A DNA stretch of 64,000 nt from Cylindrobasidium torrendii FP15055 ss-10 (lineage: Eukaryota; Basidiomycota; Agaricomycetes; Agaricales; Physalacriaceae). Of the stretch, positions 9,961-21,065 are shown piece after piece. The notes beneath the pieces were generated by a model. It was given only the letters and a program-made list of their open reading frames with translations, had not been told where the DNA came from and did no database searches. Made by a program: the position numbers and the translations under genes. The stretch covers positions 248,001 to 312,000 of the forward strand of contig KN880431.1 of the NCBI GenBank assembly GCA_000934385.1, read 5' to 3'. Within the stretch, counting starts at the first letter, position 1. Every line of letters starts with the position of its first letter.

Positions 9961-12471
9961 CTAGTTCTCACCTCCCTTCTCGCCTCCTTGCTTAGCATCT
10001 CCTTGCTTAGCATCATCTTGCTTGGAAGCATCTCCTTGCTTAGAATCCGCCGCTACGGACGGCTCCGCGGACGAGGCCTCGGTCTTGGTCTCAGCGGTAG
10101 CAGGCGATGTGGCTTCACTGGACTTGGCAGGAGTTTCCTCTGCCTTTGTCGCGGTGTTCTTTGATCCCTTCGAGCCGTCTGCAGTGGTCGGGCTCGCGGT
10201 CTCAGCGCTGGAACTAGCTGCCGTAGCCTCACTGGACTTGGTCGATGCTTCGGTCGTCTTGGAATCTCCACCCTTCGACGAAGCGGCCGAAGTAGTCTCA
10301 GCGCTGGCACTGGCCGTAGATTCGCTGGACTCGGTCGACGCTTCCGCTGTCTTTGTTGCGGCGTTCTTCGAGCTCTTGGACGAACTCTCTGCCGCTGTCG
10401 AACTGGCACTTGCTGCAGTTTCATCGGCGCTCTGTGTCACCGAAGATGTGGCAGCAGATGTCGCGCTCTCTGTCGCACTGGCCCTCGTCTTGGTCTTGGT
10501 CTTTGAAGAGGATTCACTCGAGCTTGGTAGATCCGATGCGACGCTGGAGGATGCCTGGGAACCAGATACTGTCGAAGAGGCGGTTTCTGACGCAGAAGCG
10601 GTTGCCGACGCGGAAGCGGATGCCGACGCAGAGGCTGTTCCCGATGCTGAGAGGGATGCAGAGGAGCTGGCCGCGGAGGACGCTGTCGAGCTGGCGCTGG
10701 CTGACTTGGTGCCAGAAACAGATGCGCTCTTGGTATCCGAACTTGACGCGGTGCTTGCCTCGGCGGAGCTTACAGCGGAAGACGAAGAGCTTGCGAGTGC
10801 TGCGGGCTTGCCATCTGCAGTGACAGTGAACTATACAGAAGGTCAGCGTGAGGATGAATAACAATAATGGACACATACGTAGATCATGTCGTCCAATGAA
10901 CCATGCTGGGCGACAGGGACAATAAGAGGCTGGTGGTTGGATGCAGCATTGATAGACGCAAGACGGTATACACCGACGGGGAGGCCGTCTGTAATGTCAG
11001 CGCTAAGTTCTCCATTCTGGGCCGCCTCATTAATGCCCTTGAAGAAGGCAAACTTGGTAGGATCCGTTGGGTTCGGGGTGTCCAAGGAGTCGATGGCCTC
11101 AATGACAAAGTGGGAATGCCCAATGATCTGGCCGGATTTGTCGAGTTGCTGAGGAGCGGAGAAGTAGTTAGTCTTTGCGTTGACGAAGGAACCAGTGACC
11201 ATGTTCTTGATCGCCATCTTCACAGTGAATGCTGTATCCGCTTTGACCGTGCCGAAGTTGTTCGGGAACGTGAACTTGGAGCTGGGCATGAGCGCCTTAG
11301 CGGGAATCGCCCCGATGGGTGCTGGGTTGCAACTACAAGAAGTAAGAATGGGATGCTTCGTAATTTGCGGACAAGATGCAGACCTTCCAGTTTCTACCTG
11401 CTGGCCGTTTGTGATAGGCAAGTTCGTTGTAAGACAGAAGTTGATGAAGTTGTTGGAGGAGGTGAGGGATGCAGATTGGCCGTCGACCGGAACCTGGTTA
11501 CCGTCCTGAGCAAAGCCAGAGGCGATGACCTTGGGGTCGAGCGCTGCGTAGAGGTGAGCTTGAGGTTGTATCATTTGGCATGAGACTCACTCAAAGACGT
11601 TTGTGGATCCGTGGTCGCATTGCTGGTCGCGCCTGTAGTGCTTCCACCAGTCGTTGCCGCGCTGGTTCCAGTGTTGGTCAATCCACCACCGTTGTTGTTG
11701 TTTGAACCTGTATTGCTCGATCCGCTGCCACTGCTAGATCCAGTACTGGTCGAACCTGTGCTACCCTTCGACCCGCCGCTGGAGGAAGAGTTGTTGGACC
11801 CAGAACCTATTGGACAACGTCTGAGCACCCATCAGCTCGACGTAGAGACATGGCGTACCAGAGCTGCTACCGGATCCCGTTCCGTTGTTCGTGCCGGTAT
11901 TGGTTCCTGTGCTACCTTTCGATCCACCGCTGGACGAAGATCCAGAACCTAATGGACTGTTTGAGCATGGACGCGCTCTAAGAATTGCCACGGCGCACCA
12001 GAGCTGCTGGATCCCGATCCGCTGTTCCCGTTTCCGCCGGTTGCGACTGCACTTGCTCCGGTGACAGTGACGGTTTGGGTAACGACGTTATTTACCTGAA
12101 GCAACGTTCATTGAGGGTCCAGAAAAATAGAGGAGACGCACATCACAGGTAGCGGCGAGCGCACCCGCTGCAGAGGTTGTTGCTGCTGCAACAGTAACAG
12201 TTTGCGTGACAACGTTGTTGACCTGAAATCCTCCTTCAGTAAACATATTCTAGCATTGCAAAGAACAATGTACATCACAAGTTGCATCGAGTGCGGCGGC
12301 GCTTGAAGTTGTTGCGGCGCTTGTGGCACTAGCAACGGAGGTCGTGGTTGGGGTGACATTGCTTGCCGAAGCCGCATGGTGAAATTGATATGCCTTGTGC
12401 GGTGCGCCCTGCACGAGAAGGCCAGATAATGATACGCCGAGAACGCAGAAAGACAGAAGGTTGGAACGCAT
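9961..12471 (-). CDS. Secreted Ser-rich protein with conserved core and mucin-like tail
   Basis: A signal peptide opens the protein at 12471 (MRSNLLSFCVLGVSLSGLLV). Next come two near-identical short exons beginning VNNVVTQTVTV, then Gly/Ser/Asn-rich exons, then a conserved globular core: LYAALDPKVIASGFAQDG, NNFINFCLTTNLPITNGQQ, SCNPAPIGAIPA, NYFSAPQQLDKSGQIIGHSH, YRLASINAASNHQP and VAQHGSLDDMIYFTVTADGK. This core recurs in many basidiomycete secreted proteins of unknown function (from memory; some database entries carry a misleading ribosomal-protein-s17 label). About 250 residues of Ala/Ser/Thr/Lys-rich tail follow, likely heavily O-glycosylated, ending in KQGDA-type repeats and GGEN with no hydrophobic GPI signal. 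The role is probably at the cell wall or extracellular. Start and core are firm; some exon edges in the low-complexity part are approximate. Confidence 0.82.
9975..10045 (-). repeat. Short tandem repeat coding KQGDA units
   Basis: Degenerate 15-18 base units (CTTGCTTAGCATC type on the plus strand) encode alternating KQGD/KQDD blocks at the C-terminal end of the secreted Ser-rich protein. Such runs readily change length by slippage. Confidence 0.6.
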
Positions 12472-13674
12472 GTTGTAATGCTTGAACGAAGGGGGTAATT
12501 AACGATTGTTTGAGGTTGAAAGTTCTTGAAAGATAGGATGGGTTGAAAGAATGAAGGGCGACCACCAGTGTCGGCGTATGGAAGAAAAAGCTGAGGCGCA
12601 AGGCCAAAGTCGAAACCACTGAACAATTGGGAAGGAAGGAAGGGAGCGTGGGCGTGTGCGAGTCCCATGCTGGACTTTATATCTCTCATCAATGAGCAGA
12701 GTGTACCTTATGGTGTACCTGGTTGTCGTCGGCGACCAAGGTGTGAATGAGCCGCGATCAGTCATCATGCTTTTCGAATTGAACCACATTTACTGATATC
12801 CAGTTACTTTGCGGCTTGAGTTCTCCTCGTCTGGTTCGCTATGTAATGGGAAAAATACACCCTCCCAAAACTCAAAGTCGAGAGTTGTACTGTATAGACT
12901 CTTGGGGGCCGCTATCCCATAGGCTACTGATGGAAGTGAGGGGAGCCTATCTATTCTCGCAAGGCTCAAAAATAGTCCTGCCCTGCTGGCCCATAAACTC
13001 AGGGGCAACATCTGGCCAAGCCAGTGGATCCACTGAAATCACCCCGTCAACGACCGGACGCCGGGAGAGCCTAAGCTACGGATTTAGCGTTACTAGTGCA
13101 CTGTACATATACAGTCCTCATGCAGGCCTACCATTGCTCGAAGCCAAGTACAATTAATCTACATACCACCCAGGACTCCTGGGGTTCGTCTACTCCATCG
13201 CGGACAACCTGCTCGAGTGTATAGCGCTTTGACCGCGCTAGCGCTGATCGATTCACCTCTTCATCTCCCCATTGTTGTCAGAAGCGGCGCGCTCGTTAGC
13301 ATCGGCCCTCGGGCGCATGGGTATAACGGATGAGGCGGGTCTGAGTGTGATCTGTGCCAAATTACAGAATATTACTCGCTGCACGATGCGACCCGCGAGC
13401 GACGAATGATGGTCACCTCTGAATCTGCTACAATATTTGCGCCTAAAATTCGGTTATTTTCACCAACTTGGGTGTATCATTTCGTTTGTACACATTGTGT
13501 AATGGGATTTGACAAAGGGCAAGACGATGAAAGCACATACGTACCATTACTGTAAATTATAGCTGCTAGTCTAATAGGGTTCTGAATCCTTGGTACTGTA
13601 ACGATGTAACTCTACGACTCATGACAAGAGTCGTCCGCTCGAGATAGATAGATAGTTAATTATGGACCGCAAGC
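12472..13674. other. Intergenic region, 1.2 kb
   Basis: The left part is the promoter of the secreted Ser-rich gene, with a TATAAAG element on the minus strand near 12675, about 200 bases upstream of its start. The rest, up to the zinc-finger gene 3' end at 13675, has only chance open frames (for example 12816-13157), a small GATA tetranucleotide run near 13643, and no recognisable gene. Confidence 0.5.
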
Positions 13675-15883
13675 TCAAGTCTCCAACGACGCACGCCATG
13701 TCAGTAGCGTCGCATGCATCTTCAAGTCATCAACAAGCCCTTTCATCTTCTTCGAATCCACTCCATTCTCATGCTCATCCACAGCCGTAAGCCACGCAGC
13801 CAACTTTCCGACCTGCTCTCCGTCCGTAAACATCCACCATCTCTCCTCGTCGTTTTTCACCGACTCGTCTAAAACAGCATCATTGGGTGGTTTCCCCCAG
13901 ACAGCGACAATGGCACTCCAATCCGGCGGCTCCGCGACATCTTTCCATGTCTTTCCACGTCCGCGCTTGGGGAGCCTGCCACTCGGTTCACTGTAATAGT
14001 CCAACACAGCTTTGGCATAATGTCGGTCCAATGGCCCAGGCGACAGAGCCCAGTACTTGCGCCCTTCGTGGTCTGTGCCCAAGGGGCCGGTGCGCAATGT
14101 GCCATCGTGTTGCGCTACCTTCAGAGCACAGTCAAGCGTCTCAAGAACCTGCTTGTGCTTCGCACGCTTGGTCTTGAGCTCAGCTGCCTGCGATCACGTT
14201 AGTTCGATTCACCCCAAGTCAAAGCACAAACATACATCGCTAGTCGCCTCTTTGATCTTCTCAAATCTCTCCCTCTCTAACCTTGCAGCGTCTATCTTCT
14301 GTCGGCCCTGGTCCTTTGCGCGTTGGACACCATTTTCCAGCTCAACTCGAACCACTTCGTAGCCCAAGATGCGCTGGGCCAAGCAGAGCACAATAGGCAC
14401 GCACTGCGCTGTGACCAGTACGCGACCCGCCTCGGGTTCACGAATATTGCGCGTCGTACGTGAGACGATAGGTACAGCATTAGCTGGAGGCGGCAGCGGA
14501 TCTGGGAGCGCAAAACGGGGTGGCAAGGCGTTCAAAGCGGCTTCCATTCTGGCGAGATTGCCAGCCGATTTCTTCATCTGCTGTATAGCACTCTTCAATG
14601 CCTACCATATAATGGATAAGTAATGTCGACAACAAAAGCATGGGATGAGCTCTTACAGTAGTGTCCGCCGGGTCTGCTTCCTCCCCAAGAATCACGTCTA
14701 ACATCCATGTTAAGATACTCTTCAAGCTGAGGTCGCTAATCCAAGGAATCATGCTGTCCTTGTCAGCGTGCGTTTCTCCTGTTATGTATGCTAGCTCTTG
14801 TAGCGCTTTTGACATGCCTGCATCCGGGGCAAAGCGCATACAAAACTCGTAGACGAGAATACGATCTTCCGTGTCGTTAACCGAGATATCCACCGGAACA
14901 GGCCGCCAGCTGAGCTTAGGAATCGGCTTTAGCTTGGGAGCAGGTTTAGCTGGAACAATGGGCGGTGGTGTTTCCACAGAGGGAGTAGCTTCAGCGGCTG
15001 CATTGTCCTTACTTGATGGAACAATGAGTATTTCTCGGAGGCCACGATGAGAAAACTCACTCGATAGGTTGTGCACTGTCCTCCCTGATCTTGCGGCATC
15101 TCCAACAACCACATGCGCCTTGGCACCTGAAGCATCTACGAACAATGAATTGAATCTCGCGGTATTGTTTCGAGCACATACTTGAACGAATATGGTGCAT
15201 TGCAGTGACCAGCACTTTCGGAAGTACGTTTGATACCTTGGATATCCGAGCCATATTTGGCCAGACAAGTAGCGCAATAGTTTAGTGGACACTGTTTAGT
15301 CGCTGATTTCATGAACGTGCATCTGACAGACTCTGAGGCTGCATTAGAGAAAAGAGAACATTGGAAGTAGTTGTTACACACCATTTGGGTCCTTTTTGCG
15401 TCTGCATTGATGGCAAATGACCAGTTCGACCTCAACCTCAGCTTCAAAGGGCGTAGACTTGTCGCAGGTCCTAGGTTTCTTGGACCCCCCTGGTTTGACA
15501 GAGTCGTCGACCACTTTGCGTTTGCTGCTGGGTTTCGTCTGCAAATTCTCCTTCATTGTGCTCTTCACGGGCATGGACCGAGGCCGGTGAAGGTGAGAGG
15601 GCGGAATCTCAACATAAACCTGTTTGAAGGATTCCGGGCGACGTAGGATAGAGGAAGATGCGGGCTGATCGCTGTCTGCGTGTTTCTTTGAGGTAGAAGG
15701 CCGACGATGGAATGGTGAAGGCGGGATCTCGACGTATACTTGTTTGAACGACGCGGTCAACGCGTTGTGACCAAGTGATTGTTCTGGACTCATCACAGAC
15801 GAAGCAGGTTTACGCCCGTGTAATGGTGAAGGCGGTATTTCCACCGCGACCCGTTTGAAGTGGGGTCGAGATGAAGAGGACAT
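13675..15883 (-). CDS. CDCA7-type 4CXXC zinc-finger protein with DDT/WHIM-like region
   Basis: Probable nuclear chromatin protein. The N terminus (about residues 5-105) carries three copies of a FK-x-V-x-VEIPPS-x-(L/F)H motif. A basic nuclear-localisation-like stretch follows. Then comes a cysteine-rich zf-4CXXC_R1 module: CHQCRRKKDP, CTFMKSATKQCPLNYCATC, and after a stop-containing intron KCFRCQGACGCWRCRKI, matching the CDCA7 / R1-repressor zinc finger. The second half has VYEFCMRFAPDAGMSKAL, resembling a DDT domain, a coiled-coil-like basic helix, and GPLGTDHEGRKYWALSPG, the WHIM-type motif found beside DDT in ISWI partners. CDCA7 binds the remodeller HELLS in animals. Whether this protein pairs with a remodeller is inference. 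The zinc finger is clear; the DDT/WHIM call is moderate. Confidence 0.8.
15580..15870 (-). repeat. Three coding repeats of an FKxVxVEIPPS motif
   Basis: Within the N terminus of the 4CXXC protein the sequence recurs as FKRVAVEIPPSPLHGR, FKQVYVEIPPSPFHRR and FKQVYVEIPPSHLHRP, spaced about 40 residues apart. The flanks are disordered and variable while the motif is conserved at protein level, which is typical of a short linear interaction motif kept in several copies. Confidence 0.85.
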
Positions 15884-16049
15884 GGTTGTTAAGAGTAAGT
15901 TGGTCTTTGGGAGGTCGCGTTGCGGCCATCACATACAAAGACATCATGTGACCCGTCGTCACACAGGCTCGATCAAATTTCCGGTGTGACAGTGACAAGC
16001 TTTCCCTTCCGACGTCGTACTATCCTCCCGTTCGCAAAAATCATTACCA

Positions 16050-16717
16050 ATGGCGCACGCTGACCACACTCGCGATCCCTGGTATGTTTTTCGGCGCTGG
16101 GTTCTGCTTCGCCATTAACCGTTGCCTAGCCCATGGGTCATCCTTAATGACTTTGGTGGTGCCTTCTCTATGGGTGCCATTGGTGGTGGTATCTGGTATA
16201 GCATCAAGGGCGCGCGCAACTCCCCAAGGGTGCGTTAGGCTGAAAACTGCTTGTGGTCTCATGCTTACATCTGTCGCAGGGGTCACGATTCGTCGGCGCC
16301 ATTTCGTCCATGAAAGCGCGCGCACCAGTAACTGGAGGCAACTTTGGCGTCTGGGGTGGCATGTTCTCAACATTCGACTGTGCGGTGAAGGGGTACAGGC
16401 AAAAGGAGGATGCGTGGAACGGCATTATCTCCGGCTTCTTTACGGGTGGTTGCCTTGCGCTACGAAGTGCGTGTCAAATCGTTCTCATGAGACAACCTCT
16501 AACCGTATGTCAGGCGGTCCGCGGTCTGCATTTGGGTCAGCTGTAGCCTGTGGTATCCTTCTTGGTGTGTTCGAGGGCGTTGGTGTGTTAGTCAACCGCA
16601 TGTTCGCTCCCCCATGTAAGTGCGAAAACTCTGCTTGGTGCCTGTTTACCGACGTTTCCTGCAGTACCCTCCGCTATGCCTCAGCAAGCACCCGCAGCTC
16701 TTCCCGGATTATCTTAG
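16050..16717 (+). CDS. TIM17: Tim17, mitochondrial inner-membrane translocase subunit
   Basis: Core subunit of the TIM23 presequence translocase in the mitochondrial inner membrane. The first exon encodes [10 protein letters not shown] and joins [20 protein letters not shown], the diagnostic Tim17 N terminus. [20 protein letters not shown] and the later Gly-rich membrane segments ([39 protein letters not shown]) fit the four-helix fold. Introns lie after DPC, after SPR, after LR and after APP. The spliced end reads [17 protein letters not shown] with the stop at 16715. The first codon is only 166 bases from the divergent zinc-finger gene. Confidence 0.95.
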
Positions 16718-17387
16718 ACTATATAATACATCGCCCTCATTACCCAGCTCGCACTGTGACTAATCCACTCATCCTCACGACATTGTCAAATTGGCCCTCC
16801 GCTACCCTCCCGCTTCTCTGTTGCAAAATGCAGTCATGGATTCAATCAATTATCAAGAGAACGCATGTTTAGATATTTAGATGCGTGGCAAAAACATCCT
16901 CATGTCGAGATTTAGTTCAGTTCCAAGCTTTGCAGTTGGATATTGCATTGCTCTGTTATGCAGCTGTACACACACATCGCATTGATGTTTCTCAGTTTGA
17001 TCTCGAGCTTCGCGTCATTGTGGTTTGACCAAAGACAGGTGCTTGAAATCCGTGGTCGGGCTTGTCGTTGACATTGAAGGCATTTGATTTGGACTCCTGC
17101 CTACATAGAAGAGCGAGGCATTCATGGACGTCTGTGGTGGCGTTGTGCTTGAACAAAAGTTCTTCTTTTCGTCATGGCCCTCTCCAGTTACGTCGGTTAG
17201 GATCGATCTATGGCGGTCTGTCTGTCGTCTGACTGCTTGTTCAACAGACAGCCAACGCGTAGCTAGTGACGTCAAACTGGTCTCATCGTCTTTATAAACG
17301 CGAGCAAGATGAATCGTTGGACATTCAACGCAAACTCTCACCTTTTCCATCACGAATCTATCTCACACTTTGCCCGCCCTTGAAATC
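16718..17387. other. Intergenic region between TIM17 and the BLI-3-like gene
   Basis: Contains the TIM17 3' UTR and the promoter of the next gene, including a TATAAA at 17293. A 112-codon minus-strand frame (17353-17015) has no resemblance to a known family and overlaps the promoter, so it is not called. Confidence 0.5.
17293..17298 (+). promoter_or_regulatory. TATA-like box of the BLI-3-like gene
   Basis: TATAAA lies 90 bases upstream of the start codon at 17388, in a stretch without other function. Placement fits a TATA box with a short 5' UTR. Confidence 0.5.
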
Positions 17388-18256
17388 ATGGCATCCACAC
17401 TCGACCCGTACACCCAGAAGGCAGAGGCCAACAAGTATAGTCCACAGGAAAAGATTTCTTGTACGCATGTATGCCCAGGAATTTCCACCCTTTTCTCATT
17501 CTTGCTTTAGCTCTCCATGAACTCGTCAAGTCCTGCTCTACCGGCATGCTGACCACCCGCGCCGAAGACGGCAGCATGCACTCGCGCGCCATGGTTCCAA
17601 CATCTCGTACGCACCCACGGAACGCTTCTCCAGCTATGACGCTGACAGCCTGCACTGTAGCGCATAACGCCACCCAAGTTAACCTTGTTTTCATTGGCAA
17701 CAACTCATCGCACAAGTTCGAAGAAGTCCAACATGATTCCCATGTCAATGTCAGCTTCTACAACACCTCTTCTACGAGTTGGGCATCGTGCGTTCAAGCT
17801 CAATCAAGTTAGGATAGTCTTCCTCATATCCTGCAGGTTTTCCGGCAAGGCTCGCATCAGTCGTGACCAGGAAGCGATCAAGAAACACTGGTCATCCTCG
17901 TACGCTGCATTTTTCCCTTCCTCACACAATTCGTTCTCATGCGTACATGCAGAATGGGTGCCTATTTTGGAGATCTCAAAGACGGTGTTCACAAAGGCGA
18001 TGTCAATGATCCTCGTATTTCGATTATCGAAGTTGTCCCGGACGAGGTGCGATTCTGGGTCGCTCAGAAAGGCGCCGTCGGACGGGCAGTCGATATTGCC
18101 GTGAGCTCTGTCACGAGTGGAACATCTGCGCCGGGAGATCTCGTCACGTTGTCCAAGGCAGAGGTGAGTTTGCACGGTGGAGTCGCCTAGCCTCTAGGTG
18201 GTTGAGCTGACTTTTCGTAGATCCAGTTGATCCAGGGCCTTCAGACGGCTCAGTAA
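17388..18256 (+). CDS. BLI-3-like protein (pyridoxamine oxidase-like FMN split barrel)
   Basis: Predicted flavin-binding split-barrel protein of the general-stress / Neurospora blue-light-induced BLI-3 group. The start is MASTLDPYTQKAEANKYSPQ, then after a short intron SLHELVKSCSTGMLTTRAED with HSRAMVP. Further exons give VNLVFIGNNSSHKFEEVQHD, VNVSFYNTSSTSWASV, FSGKARISRDQEAIKKHWSS, MGAYFGDLKDGVHKGDVNDP and ISIIEVVPDEVRFWV. These are the usual blocks of this family in order. The C terminus reads IQLIQGLQTAQ, stop at 18254. There is no targeting signal, so it is probably cytosolic. Substrate unknown. Confidence 0.88.
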
Positions 18257-18972
18257 AGTCAAAAGCGAAATTAAACACTGTACAATATATCATCAGAATA
18301 GCCACTACCTCCATATGCATTGTTGTCAACTGTGTCCTAGTTTTGAAGATTGATAAGGCGATATAATGTGACCATTGCTTGTATTCCATTTGCTACCTTC
18401 CCTGGCGGACAAGGATTTTGTGCTGTCCATGTATTAGTTGAGGCGCGGCAACGCAGATCGATCATCAAACTGTCCCAATGAGGGAATGAAAGTAGCAAAC
18501 AGGGTTGCATAAAGCTCCCGCTCTAGTAGGTCTGAGCGAATCCAAATGGCCAGATGGATCCTTGCAGTTACCATGTATATTCAATGGCTTCAGATGCGTC
18601 AAATTTTGCAGAGTCCTCTCGGCGTTAGCGTTGCGACCTCGTGTATCCCGAGAAATCCTAATGGGGATGATCGACGTTTTGGAGTTGGAAATTGGAATAT
18701 ACAGAATTGTGCTGAGCCGATTTGTGCCTTGTGTATGCGCTCGGGCCCATCGGAGAACGTCAGTAACAATATTTATTTCTCAGTTATCTCTACAATCTGC
18801 GTGCCATTCCAGTCAGCGCGACGGTGCGGGACCGTTGACATGCAAAATTGGACCAGGTTCGCATGCGAGTCGAGGACTGTCGACGATGATGAAAATCGGA
18901 CCATCGGGGAACAATCAATGATGCATTGCTGACCAGGCACCCGCGGAGCAAACGGACGATGGGTTTAAGAAC
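18257..18972. other. Intergenic region, 0.7 kb
   Basis: Both flanking genes are on the plus strand. Open frames of 128-138 codons near 18505-18932 overlap each other in different frames and show no family features. It probably holds the 3' UTR of the BLI-3-like gene and the promoter of the membrane protein gene. Confidence 0.45.
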
Positions 18973-20713
18973 ATGGGTCAGATTAAGGTTGTCTGTCTCC
19001 TTGCTTTCCTTCTTACCTTCATGTCACCTACAACTCCCGGTTTTTATGCGATACCTCCCGCACTCCTGCTAGCCATTCCGCTCTCTGCACTTGCTGTCAT
19101 CGTCTCGCCTGGACATCGTCAAGTGCGAGGGCTCAAGTTCACTTTGCCCATACTTCTGCTGTCCCTGGTGGCTCTTCTCGTCGCGATCCTTGGGATTGCC
19201 TCCGTACGCGTATCAAAGCTCGAACGGGCGCATCAAGTCTTTTTGATACTTCTTCGACTCCAAGGCGCGTTTTTTCGATAGTCAATCGCCCTACAAACCA
19301 TAACAAGTGCTGCAGTTGCTATCTACTTCCTTGTACTCATCACTCGCAACAACTTCGCTGGTAACTCACATAAAACCAACCTTGTGGTCTACAACATTGG
19401 GTTATCAATCTTTCTAACGTGCGGTGCGTGTTTACGTTGCTATATTCGCTTCATGGCTCATGAAGTCGCGCCAGCTACCATTCTCGCGTTCATCTCTCTC
19501 TTCCTTCCACTTCAAGTGACCCCGCTCATCCCGCCTTTTCTCAATCTTATATTCGCGACACTGACTATCCCGCTTGTTGTGTACTTTATCCTCGCCCGGC
19601 CACCCGCGAGCGCGTCGACGTACAGCGATTCTGATTCCACACCGGCCACTCCTGACGATCTTGAATCCGTTCCACCCGACTCGCCGACGATCTACAAGCA
19701 AGCTTTTGAACTGCGTCAGATATTCCCGCCTAGGCCAGCGTCAGCTACGGTTCCCGTCGAATTCCCTCAATCATCTAGTCAGCAATGTAGTACTAGCAAG
19801 CCACTGTTCGTACTGCTCCTGGCTCAACTTGTCTACCTCCTTGCCATGGCATTCGACATCTGCATCGCCGTACTTACTCGTCATGCAATACAAGAGGAAG
19901 TAGACAAAGGGAGGACCGAGATGGAAACTGGCGTATGGAAAACGGTCATCGGGCTGAGGTGCTTTGAAGGGCTCTGCGTGGTTGTTGGCTGTGGCTGCAC
20001 GATGCTTGTCTGGAAATGTGAGCAACCTTTACCTCGGTATTGGTATTCACTGAATTTATCCTGAAGGGACTGTCGGAGAACATACAACACCCCCGCGTCC
20101 TACTATTGCCCAAGGCTGGTGGCATCGAAGGACACTCAGCAATACCTCTTCATTCTGTTCACCCGGTCTCGGTCTCAAAGGAAGGAGTCCAAGTGTTCCG
20201 TTCGCCACCATGCCACAAGAGGCTGGTGATTTACCGAGCCCCGAGCGGCGCGAACGGTCCCCATCCGGCCTCCTCAACGAGCTGAGGGAAAGCATTCACT
20301 CCTTCATTTCTGATTCGTCTGCGCGCCGGTCGCGCCTTCACCCACCCAGCCTACCACTTCGCACTCAGTCGACACAGCAATCTCGACGCTCAGCGAGCCC
20401 CCCAATGACCTCTGAATCTCCTGCGATGCCTGGACCGATATTCAACGACGTTTTCGACACAGACGATCCATTCGCAGCGCCTGCCCCGCGCCTAGCTGGT
20501 GTTCAACAGCACCGACCAAAGATGCCAACGACGCGTCTTAGCGCCTGGGGCGCGTTGACGCTGCCATCAATCACGAAGAGTCTCAGTCGTCCCAACAGCA
20601 GGAAGGGCCGAGGACCGTCTCCAATCACAAATTTGCAGTCGTTCGAGGAAGAGGCGCGTGTGGCAGAGCGGGTTTTAGAAAAGTTGAAGTCCAGCTCAAC
20701 TGATTCCTTGTAA
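18973..20713 (+). CDS. Multi-pass membrane protein with long disordered cytosolic tail
   Basis: I do not recognise a named family. Four exons were joined in frame: 18973 to about 19226, then SIALQTITSAAVAIYFLVLI, then VAPATILAFISLFLPLQV, then the tail after a short intron near 20020-20063. About seven hydrophobic segments are visible: near residues 1-20, 23-45, 53-73, two in the second exon, two around LPLQVTPLIPPFLNLIFATL and VYFILA, then KPLFVLLLAQLVYLLAMAFD and one ending in WKCxxW-like sequence. A Ser/Pro-rich loop lies before the last pair. The final roughly 220 residues are disordered, Ser/Pro/Arg-rich and end in a predicted helix (EEEARVAERVLEKLKSS). The shape is reminiscent of fungal 7-TM receptor-like proteins, but nothing proves that. 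Confidence 0.7.
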
Positions 20714-21065
20714 GCGTGTTAATGGCCGGTTTTCAAATTGTAGCGTAGCTGTACAGTGTACTTCATAAGCATCGTGTTATTTCCTCTGTTTTGCCCAGGA
20801 TTGTATTAGTATCATTATCGTCACTTATACTTACGGATTGCCGGGAATGCGAAGGTCTGGAACCCGAAAGCAAAAGAAAAAGGATTGTGCGCCAGTTCGC
20901 GTGAACTCGACGTCGTGAGAGAAGCAGATATGGGCACCAAACAAAGCTAACAACGCGACGACGTGATGGATCACGCCAACACGTGATAGCGGCAGCCATA
21001 CCGAATTTCCTTTTTTAACTTACTACCACCACCATCGCTTCTCATTTTCCTCACAGCTAAGCGCG
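20714..21065. other. Intergenic region
   Basis: About 350 bases between two plus-strand genes. Presumably the 3' UTR of the membrane protein gene and the promoter of the RBR ligase gene. No coding or RNA signal seen. Confidence 0.5.

Noticed and set aside
10020..10860. Long plus-strand open frame (279 codons) opposite the Ser-rich tail
   Set aside because: It is the antisense shadow of an Ala/Ser-rich repeat, which lacks stops by composition; the minus-strand protein has the conserved core and signal peptide.
9961..12471. Label 'ribosomal protein s17' for the secreted Ser-rich gene
   Set aside because: The protein has a signal peptide and a mucin-like tail and shares nothing visible with ribosomal protein S17; I regard that database label as an error.
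12816..13157. 113-codon plus-strand frame in the 1.2-kb intergenic region
   Set aside because: No signal peptide, motif or neighbouring exon; an overlapping minus-strand frame is equally open, so chance is the simplest reading.
14195..14225. tRNA B-box-like GTTCGATTC
   Set aside because: It lies at an intron edge of the zinc-finger gene; no A box or acceptor stem could be folded around it. No tRNA was found in the window.
17015..17353. 112-codon minus-strand frame upstream of the BLI-3-like gene
   Set aside because: It covers that gene's promoter and TATA box, and its composition resembles no known protein.
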